Translations under genes and position numbers: made by a program | The notes under the pieces: generated by a model | What the model saw: the letters and a program-made list of their open reading frames with translations, nothing else | What the model was told of the DNA's origin: nothing | The model's database searches: none | NCBI GenBank assembly: GCA_002439165.1 | Contig: DJTE01000021.1 | Span: 1-64,000 of the forward strand | Source of the DNA: Chryseobacterium indologenes | GTDB taxonomy: Bacteria; Bacteroidota; Bacteroidia; Flavobacteriales; Weeksellaceae | DNA length: 64,000 nt | Direction of reading: 5' to 3' | Shown: piece by piece, positions 57,984 to 64,000 of the stretch | How the letters are laid out: each line of letters opens with the position of its first letter | How positions within the stretch are numbered: the stretch's first letter is position 1

Positions 57984-60900
57984 ATGAAAAAAAGAATTCT
58001 ACTAGTTTGTGCATTGGCAGCAGGTGTTGCCAGCTTTAATGCACAGAGATGGGAGCCCGCTTCACAAAAGACCTCTGAGATCAGGAAAGAGGTAGATGTT
58101 AAATACTCGTACAGAGTAGACTTACAGTCTCTTAGAAATATTCTGAAAGATGCTGTTGAAACTGGAAAAAATGCACAGGCAGTTATTGTTTCATTGCCTA
58201 CTGCAGAAGGAAAGATTGAAAAATTTGCTGTATATAGTGATCCTGTAATGGAAAAATCTTTAGCAGACAGATATCAGCTAGGTTCTTATGTAGGTGTAGG
58301 GGTTGATGATCCTTCCAAATACTTAAGATTCAGTACATCTCCAACAGAAATGCAGTCCATGATCATTAAAGATGGCGTATTTCAGTTTATAGAGCCGATC
58401 ACTAATGATAAAAAAACATATGGTGTTTTCTATAAAACCAATAGAACACAGAGTGAGCACGGATTTGAGTGTACTGCAGAAGAGAAGAACTTTAAAGACA
58501 TTAAATCTTTAGAGGCGAACGGAAAAAAAAATCTTTCCGGAATAGGAATCACAAACAGACCGGCAAGCACTAAGTTCAGAACGTACAGGCTAGCTCTTTC
58601 CGTTACAGGAGAATACACAAGATACTTCATGACGCAGGCAGGTATACCTGTAACCGCTACGGAAGACGAAAAGAAAGCTGTGGCATTAATCGCGATGAAT
58701 AATACAATGACTCGTGTAAATGGAGTTTTCCAGAAGGATTTTGCAATTAAATTACTTTTACAGGATCACCCAAATGTTGTCTATACAGACCCTGCTACTG
58801 ACCCGTATTCAAATTCTGATGCAGGAACTGGAGGGGCATGGAATGCTGAACTTATGAATGCCCTTCATAACGGCGTAGGAGAAGCTGCCTTCGATATCGG
58901 ACACTTGTTCGGACGTGACGGCGGAGGTGGTAATGCCGGATGTATCGGATGTGTATGTAGTGATGATATGACATTGAATCAGGGATCACCGGTAGCATAC
59001 AAAGGATCAGGTTATACCTCTCCAAGTGATGGTAAACCGTGGGGAGATTCCTTCGATATAGACTATGTTGCCCATGAAATGGGACACCAGCTGGGAGGAA
59101 ACCACACCTTCTCAAACCGTACAGAAGGCTCAGGAGTAAATGTTGAGCCGGGTGGTGGTACTACCATCATGGGCTACGCAGGAATTACTGATGACAATGT
59201 TGCCATGAGATCCGATGCTTACTTCCATTATTCATCTGTTAATCAGATCTTAAATAATCTGGACAATAAGGCGAATTGTGGTGTAGCACAGAATATTACA
59301 ACCAATACAGCGCCGGTAATCGCTCAGCTGCCTGTATATAATATTCCTAAAGGAACAGCATACTATCTGGATGCAACTGCAACAGATGCAGAAAATGATC
59401 CGTTAAAATATACCTGGGAACAGTACGACAGCGTAAACCAGCTTGCAACCATTTCCGGAGACAGCGGCTGGGGATATAATACTCAGGGAGCATTAACCAG
59501 ATCGTACTTCGGTACAGCAAGCGGAAGAAGATATTTCCCTTCTCTGCCTGCAGTAATGGCCGGAACATTAACAGACAAAGTAAACTGGGAAACTGTTTCT
59601 TACGTTCCGAGAACACTTAAATATGCAGTAACCGTTAGAGACGAAAACATTACACCAATGTTGGTGTCTGCCGAAACAACAGTAGTGGTTAAAAGCGACG
59701 GACCTTTCAAATTTAACGGGCTTACCGATGCAACAATACTGTATAATAATGCAACCAATACAATTTTATGGGATGTTGCCAATACCAATGCAGCTCCATA
59801 CAACGTATCAAATGTAAAGATTGAATATACAACAGATCTTGTGAATGGTTCAACATGGACAGAACTTGTAGCCTCTACTCCTAATACAGGAAGCTATACC
59901 GCTCAAATGCCTGCAAGTTTAACAGGACCTGTTAAATTGAGAATCTCCGCTATTGGTAACGTTTTCTTTGCCGTATCCCCTAAAGTAGTGATCGGAAGCG
60001 CGCCTACTTCTACAATGGATGCACCTACCGGAGTATCTACAACTGATGCAGACGTATTGAAAACTTCTGCAAGAGTGGCCTGGAACAGCGTATCCGGAGC
60101 AGAATATTCTATTAATTACAGAAAACAGGGAACTACCAACTGGACGAATGTTACAAGTTCAGCAAACTCTGTTCTGCTGAATTCTCTGGAAGATGAAACA
60201 AACTATGAAGTTCAGGTGGCAGCAGTAGTGAACTCTGTTGCAGGAGCTTTCTCCCCTGTTTATACATTCAAAACAAAAGGACTGAAAACAGGTGTTGATT
60301 ATTGTATAGTAAATACAGGAGCTAACATTGTTGGAAATGTTGCTAAAGTGGTTGTATCAAATGTTGATTATACAGATACCACTTTCAGATCATATAAAGA
60401 TATAAGCGAAAATCCTTCAGCAGTTGTTAATCTGGTTAAAGGAACTTCATATCCGATCACAATCTACGGACTTTATCAGGCAGGTGCCGGTATGACTTAT
60501 AACGTATTTATCGATTATAACAGAAACGGAGTGTTTGAAACAACGGAGAGAGTTTACAACAGCCCTGCTACAAACTATTCTCAGGTAAGCGGAGGTGTTG
60601 GTATCGGTTTCGTAACCGGAAACTTTACGGTTCCGGCAACAGCTTATTCCGGTAATAAGACTTTGAGAATGAGAGTGGTGTCTAACTATTCCAGCGCGGT
60701 AAGCAATCCATGTGGAACCTTATCAAGCGGAGCAGGTAGTATTATGGACTTCACCGTTAAAATCACAAGCGGATTGGGTGTAGACGAGACCAACAATACA
60801 AAACCATCAGAAATCTCTATTTATCCTAACCCTGCAGATACTTTCGTAGAAGTTAAGAATCTGAAAGGAAAAGCAGATTATAAGATTTACAGTGCAGATG

Positions 60901-61028
60901 GAAGACTTGTTCAGGAAGGAGCAGTAGATGGTCAGAGAATCAATGTTGCTTCTCTTATCAAAGGAATGTATGTAATCACTATTAAAGATGATAAAAATAC
61001 ATACAATACCAAACTGATCAAAAAATAA
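57984..61028 (+). CDS. Secreted reprolysin-like metalloprotease with T9SS signal
   Basis: A 1014-residue protein. Signal peptide, then a propeptide region (to about 190), a zincin domain with HEMGHQLGGNHTF (His364, HExxHxxGxxH) and a downstream 'IMGYAGI' Met-turn-like site. Next come Ig/fibronectin-type domains (two-thirds along, 'APTGVSTTDADVLKTSARVA'), a GEVED domain ('VFIDYNRNGVFETTERVY') and a type A T9SS C-terminal domain ('SIYPNPADTFVEVKNLKGK'). It is a large surface or released protease of the M12B-like type common in Flavobacteriia. It is flanked by its own promoter and terminator. Confidence 0.9.
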   Translation: MKKRILLVCALAAGVASFNAQRWEPASQKTSEIRKEVDVKYSYRVDLQSLRNILKDAVETGKNAQAVIVSLPTAEGKIEKFAVYSDPVMEKSLADRYQLGSYVGVGVDDPSKYLRFSTSPTEMQSMIIKDGVFQFIEPITNDKKTYGVFYKTNRTQSEHGFECTAEEKNFKDIKSLEANGKKNLSGIGITNRPASTKFRTYRLALSVTGEYTRYFMTQAGIPVTATEDEKKAVALIAMNNTMTRVNGVFQKDFAIKLLLQDHPNVVYTDPATDPYSNSDAGTGGAWNAELMNALHNGVGEAAFDIGHLFGRDGGGGNAGCIGCVCSDDMTLNQGSPVAYKGSGYTSPSDGKPWGDSFDIDYVAHEMGHQLGGNHTFSNRTEGSGVNVEPGGGTTIMGYAGITDDNVAMRSDAYFHYSSVNQILNNLDNKANCGVAQNITTNTAPVIAQLPVYNIPKGTAYYLDATATDAENDPLKYTWEQYDSVNQLATISGDSGWGYNTQGALTRSYFGTASGRRYFPSLPAVMAGTLTDKVNWETVSYVPRTLKYAVTVRDENITPMLVSAETTVVVKSDGPFKFNGLTDATILYNNATNTILWDVANTNAAPYNVSNVKIEYTTDLVNGSTWTELVASTPNTGSYTAQMPASLTGPVKLRISAIGNVFFAVSPKVVIGSAPTSTMDAPTGVSTTDADVLKTSARVAWNSVSGAEYSINYRKQGTTNWTNVTSSANSVLLNSLEDETNYEVQVAAVVNSVAGAFSPVYTFKTKGLKTGVDYCIVNTGANIVGNVAKVVVSNVDYTDTTFRSYKDISENPSAVVNLVKGTSYPITIYGLYQAGAGMTYNVFIDYNRNGVFETTERVYNSPATNYSQVSGGVGIGFVTGNFTVPATAYSGNKTLRMRVVSNYSSAVSNPCGTLSSGAGSIMDFTVKITSGLGVDETNNTKPSEISIYPNPADTFVEVKNLKGKADYKIYSADGRLVQEGAVDGQRINVASLIKGMYVITIKDDKNTYNTKLIKK

Positions 61029-61049
61029 TAAGATCATAGATCCATAACA

Positions 61050-61079
61050 CAGACCGGGCATTTGTCCGGTCTTTTTTTA
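61050..61079 (+). terminator. Terminator of the metalloprotease gene
   Basis: AGACCGG and CCGGTCT perfect stem around GCATTTGT, followed by seven T. Confidence 0.85.
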
Positions 61080-61114
61080 TGTTAAAAATCAGACATACAG
61101 AATGTTAACATAAG

Positions 61115-61145
61115 TTTCATGTTTCGTTCAAAAAAATTAACTTTA
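61115..61145 (+). promoter_or_regulatory. Promoter of scpA
   Basis: TTTC (61115-61118), a 19-nt spacer and TAACTTTA (61138-61145), 20 nt before the ATG. Each element is one base off consensus. Confidence 0.55.
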
Positions 61146-61165
61146 CAGAGACAAAAATTATTGGA

Positions 61166-63286
61166 ATGCGAAAGACAATTTCTGTGAAAAAACCGGACTT
61201 TAATGTACTTCCTCAGGAAAGAGAAATTTACAGTTTTGAAAAAGACGGACTGGAGCTAAAATCATCCTATACCCAGGAAGATGTTAAAAATAAAACATTA
61301 ACACAGACCTCTCCCGGAATTGCTCCTTATCTCCGGGGACCGTATTCCACCATGTATGTACAGAAACCCTGGACGATCAGACAGTATGCAGGTTTCTCTA
61401 CCGCTGAAGAGTCCAATGCATTTTACAGAAGAAACCTGGCCGCAGGGCAAAAAGGACTTTCCGTAGCTTTTGACCTGGCTACCCACAGAGGATACGACTC
61501 CGACCATTCAAGAGTGGTGGGAGACGTAGGAAAAGCAGGAGTAGCCATAGATTCAGTAGAAGATATGAAGATCCTTTTCAACGAAATTCCGCTGGACCAG
61601 ATTTCAGTGTCTATGACGATGAACGGAGCTGTACTTCCTATTTTGTCATTTTATATCGTAGCAGCAGAAGAGCAGGGAGTGAAGCAGGAACTGCTTTCAG
61701 GAACCATTCAAAACGATATCCTGAAAGAATTCATGGTAAGAAATACCTATATCTATCCGCCTGCCCCTTCAATGAAGATCATTGCAGATATTTTTGAATA
61801 TACTTCACAGAACATTCCGAAATTCAACTCTATCTCCATTTCAGGATACCATATGCAGGAAGCAGGAGCCACTCCGGTGCTGGAAATGGCGTATACCCTT
61901 GCAGACGGTCTTGAATACGTAAGAACCGGAATCAAAGCGGGAATGAACGTAGACGATTTTGCTCCGAGGCTTTCATTCTTCTGGGCCATCGGAATGAATC
62001 ACTTCATGGAAATTGCCAAGATGCGTGCCGCAAGATACATCTGGGCAACCCTTTTACAGCAGTTCAATCCGCAGAACCCGAAGTCCCTGGCATTAAGAAC
62101 CCATTCGCAGACCTCAGGATGGTCGCTTACAGAACAGGAGCCGTTTAACAATATCACAAGAACCGCTATCGAAGCCCTGTCTTCAGCTTTAGGAGGAACA
62201 CAGTCTCTCCATACCAATGCCTTAGATGAGGCGATTGCCCTTCCTACGGATTATTCCGCAAAGATTGCCAGAAATACCCAGATCATCCTTCAGCAGGAAA
62301 GCGGAATCTGTGATGTGGTAGATCCTATGGGCGGAAGCGGCCTGGTAGAAAGCCTTACCCAGCAGATGATTGATGAAGCCATGAAATACATCGATGAGGT
62401 AGAACAGGAAGGAGGAATGACCAAAGCCATCGAAGCCGGGATCCCAAAAATGAGAATTGAAGAAGCTGCTGCCAGAAAACAGGCAAAAATTGACAGCGGA
62501 GAAGAATTCATCATCGGGGTAAATTCATTCAGAACAGCTTTAAAACAGGATGAAATTGAAATCCTGGATATTGATAATACCGAAGTACGCAGAAAACAGA
62601 TCGAAAGACTCGAAAAAATAAAATCCGAAAGAAATACCGAAGCCGTAGAGCAGATCCTGAACGAAATCCGTGAAAGCGCAAAAACAGGAAAAGGTAACCT
62701 TCTCGCACTTTGTATTGAAGCGGCAAGAAGAAGAGTAACGCTTGGCGAAATGAGCGATGCGATGGAAGAAACCTTCGGAAGATATAAAGCCAATATTAAA
62801 ACCATATCTGGAGTATATGCCATGAATGCCGGAAAAAACGAATACTTTGAAAAAGCCCTTCATCTGACCCAGAAATTTGAAGAGGAAGAAGGACGCCGCC
62901 CAAGAATTATGGTCGCCAAAATGGGACAGGATGGCCACGACAGAGGAGCAAAAGTAGTAGCGACAGCATTTGCAGATATGGGATTTGATGTAGATGTGGC
63001 ACCGCTTTTCCAGACACCCGAAGAAGTGGCCAAACAGGCTGTGGAAAATGATATTCACATCCTGGGAGTATCTTCACTGGCTGCCGGGCACAAAACATTA
63101 GTTCCTCAGGTAGTGGGAGAATTGAAAAAATTAGGTGCAGACGATGTTACAATCGTTGTGGGAGGTGTAATTCCACAGCAGGACTACGAATTCCTGTATG
63201 CCAACGGAGCCGACTTTATTTTCGGCCCGGGAACCAATCTTCCTAAATGCGCTGTGGAAATTTTAGAAAAATTTTTAGAAAACTAA
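61166..63286 (+). CDS. scpA: Methylmalonyl-CoA mutase, large-subunit type
   Basis: A 706-residue adenosylcobalamin enzyme interconverting (R)-methylmalonyl-CoA and succinyl-CoA. The N-terminal TIM barrel binds the CoA ester ('RQYAGFSTAEESNAFYR', 'GLSVAFDLATHRGYDSD', 'SVSMTMNGAVLPILSFY', 'RTHSQTSGWSLTEQEP'). The C-terminal B12 domain has DxHxxG (Asp589, His591 in 'GQDGHDRGAKV'). No small-subunit (MutA) gene is next to it; upstream is a terminated protease gene. The subunit could lie elsewhere, or it could act as a homodimer like E. coli Sbm. Confidence 0.95.
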   Translation: MRKTISVKKPDFNVLPQEREIYSFEKDGLELKSSYTQEDVKNKTLTQTSPGIAPYLRGPYSTMYVQKPWTIRQYAGFSTAEESNAFYRRNLAAGQKGLSVAFDLATHRGYDSDHSRVVGDVGKAGVAIDSVEDMKILFNEIPLDQISVSMTMNGAVLPILSFYIVAAEEQGVKQELLSGTIQNDILKEFMVRNTYIYPPAPSMKIIADIFEYTSQNIPKFNSISISGYHMQEAGATPVLEMAYTLADGLEYVRTGIKAGMNVDDFAPRLSFFWAIGMNHFMEIAKMRAARYIWATLLQQFNPQNPKSLALRTHSQTSGWSLTEQEPFNNITRTAIEALSSALGGTQSLHTNALDEAIALPTDYSAKIARNTQIILQQESGICDVVDPMGGSGLVESLTQQMIDEAMKYIDEVEQEGGMTKAIEAGIPKMRIEEAAARKQAKIDSGEEFIIGVNSFRTALKQDEIEILDIDNTEVRRKQIERLEKIKSERNTEAVEQILNEIRESAKTGKGNLLALCIEAARRRVTLGEMSDAMEETFGRYKANIKTISGVYAMNAGKNEYFEKALHLTQKFEEEEGRRPRIMVAKMGQDGHDRGAKVVATAFADMGFDVDVAPLFQTPEEVAKQAVENDIHILGVSSLAAGHKTLVPQVVGELKKLGADDVTIVVGGVIPQQDYEFLYANGADFIFGPGTNLPKCAVEILEKFLEN

Positions 63287-63332
63287 ACCCGAAAATCTTT
63301 AATTTCCGTAAAGAAATTAAAAGCACATCCTT

Positions 63333-64000
63333 ATGGGTTTTAAAAATATAACAAAGCCTGCGACGAGAAAGCTGATTCTCCTCGCAGGTTTATTTTTGGC
63401 AGTATTTTTTTTATTTATTTCAGGTAAAGAAGATAAACCGGCAAAAAAGTCCCCGGTTCCTGCTGATAGGGAACGGGTACAGAAACATTTGGAAGCCCTT
63501 ACCCAAACCCCGGAATTCCGGAATCATAAAAATAGGGATCAGCTGAATGCGGTGGCGGATTATATTCACCAGACTTTTAAAGCTTATAGTGACAGTACAG
63601 GTTTTCAGGAATATCAGGTGGATGGGCAGACTTATAAAAATGTAATCTGTTCCTTTGGTACGGAAAACAGCAAAAGAATCATTATAGGCGCTCATTACGA
63701 TGTTTGCGGAGATCAGCAGGGCGCGGATGACAATGCTACCGGAGTTACTGCTCTTCTGGAACTTTCCAGAATGCTTAAAGGACAAAAGCTGAACTACCGG
63801 ATAGATCTGGTTGCCTATACGCTGGAAGAACCTCCTTATTTCAGGACAGAAAATATGGGGAGTTACATCCATGCAAAATACCTGAAGGATAACAAAATTG
63901 ATGTGTATGGTATGGCAAGTGTGGAAATGATCGGCTACTTTAAAGATGAAAAAAGGTCTCAGGATTTCCCTGTTGGCGTACTCTCATGGATTTACGGAAA
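63333..64000 (+). CDS. M28-family zinc peptidase, membrane-anchored (cut by window end)
   Basis: An open frame from ATG 63333 that runs off the window (222 codons seen). An N-terminal hydrophobic anchor ('LILLAGLFLAVFFLFIS', about 14-30) is followed by a periplasmic M28 domain. The start of the metal site is visible: His in 'IIIGAHYDV', Asp in 'GADDNATG' and the Glu pair in 'YTLEEPPYF'. The remaining ligands would lie beyond the end. M28 members are aminopeptidases or glutaminyl-cyclase-like enzymes; which one cannot be told from this part. It begins 47 nt after scpA with no terminator between. Confidence 0.85.
   Translation, partial: MGFKNITKPATRKLILLAGLFLAVFFLFISGKEDKPAKKSPVPADRERVQKHLEALTQTPEFRNHKNRDQLNAVADYIHQTFKAYSDSTGFQEYQVDGQTYKNVICSFGTENSKRIIIGAHYDVCGDQQGADDNATGVTALLELSRMLKGQKLNYRIDLVAYTLEEPPYFRTENMGSYIHAKYLKDNKIDVYGMASVEMIGYFKDEKRSQDFPVGVLSWIYG

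Overview
The window looks like chromosomal DNA of a Bacteroidota member, most likely the Flavobacteriia (Weeksellaceae, Chryseobacterium-like). The DNA is AT-rich, and promoters follow the Bacteroidota pattern TTTG-N19/20-TAnnTTTG (textbook copies lie before rseP and before the 94-residue membrane protein gene). Secreted proteins end in type IX secretion (T9SS) sorting domains, and a PorD/DUF4835 gene is present. The gene order bamD-rpoZ-coaBC-porD-recN also fits. The genus call is inference from protein resemblance. No rRNA, CRISPR array, insertion sequence or integrase was seen.

Region 1 (1-5400) is an accessory island between two nearly identical ~140-bp segments. Each segment holds a complete tRNA-Asn(GTT) gene with its own promoter and terminator. 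Between them lies a minus-strand type VI secretion cargo operon: vgrG (interrupted by one in-frame TAG), an unrecognised 357-residue protein with a His/Cys pair, a small exported protein that may be its immunity factor, and a PAAR-like DUF4280 protein. No T6SS structural genes are present.

Region 2 (5400-17340) is mostly housekeeping: rseP, a small beta-barrel, an omega-amidase-like nitrilase, a sulfur-handling operon (persulfide dioxygenase-rhodanese, rhodanese lipoprotein, thioredoxin), a HerA-like ATPase, a DnaQ-type exonuclease with a GIY-YIG-like tail, lysA and poxB. lysA is preceded by a promoter, a 23-codon lysine-rich ORF and a strong terminator with a possible competing antiterminator, which together look like an attenuator.

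Region 3 (17450-28240) holds a family of small exported TonB-C-like proteins (one a broken remnant) around miaB. A sigma-54 activator cluster follows, with a membrane protein, LptE, a large acidic protein and a TPR protein. Region 4 (28460-39180) holds rnpA/tcdA/tatD, a TetR regulator, the bamD-rpoZ-coaBC-porD-SUKH-recN run and a DUF5687/ABC pair. Region 5 (39360-46820) holds a Dyp peroxidase, an ECF sigma/anti-sigma/barrel operon and two divergent fumarases. These are an iron-sulfur class I enzyme and an iron-free class II enzyme. A perfect 19-bp palindrome containing the Per-box sequence abuts the fumC promoter.

Region 6 (47190-64000) is rich in secreted enzymes: an AraC regulator, a FISUMP protein, a GH13 amylase-like enzyme, a prolyl oligopeptidase and a reprolysin-like metalloprotease. 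It also holds an APC permease, prfA, methylmalonyl-CoA mutase and an M28 peptidase cut by the window end.
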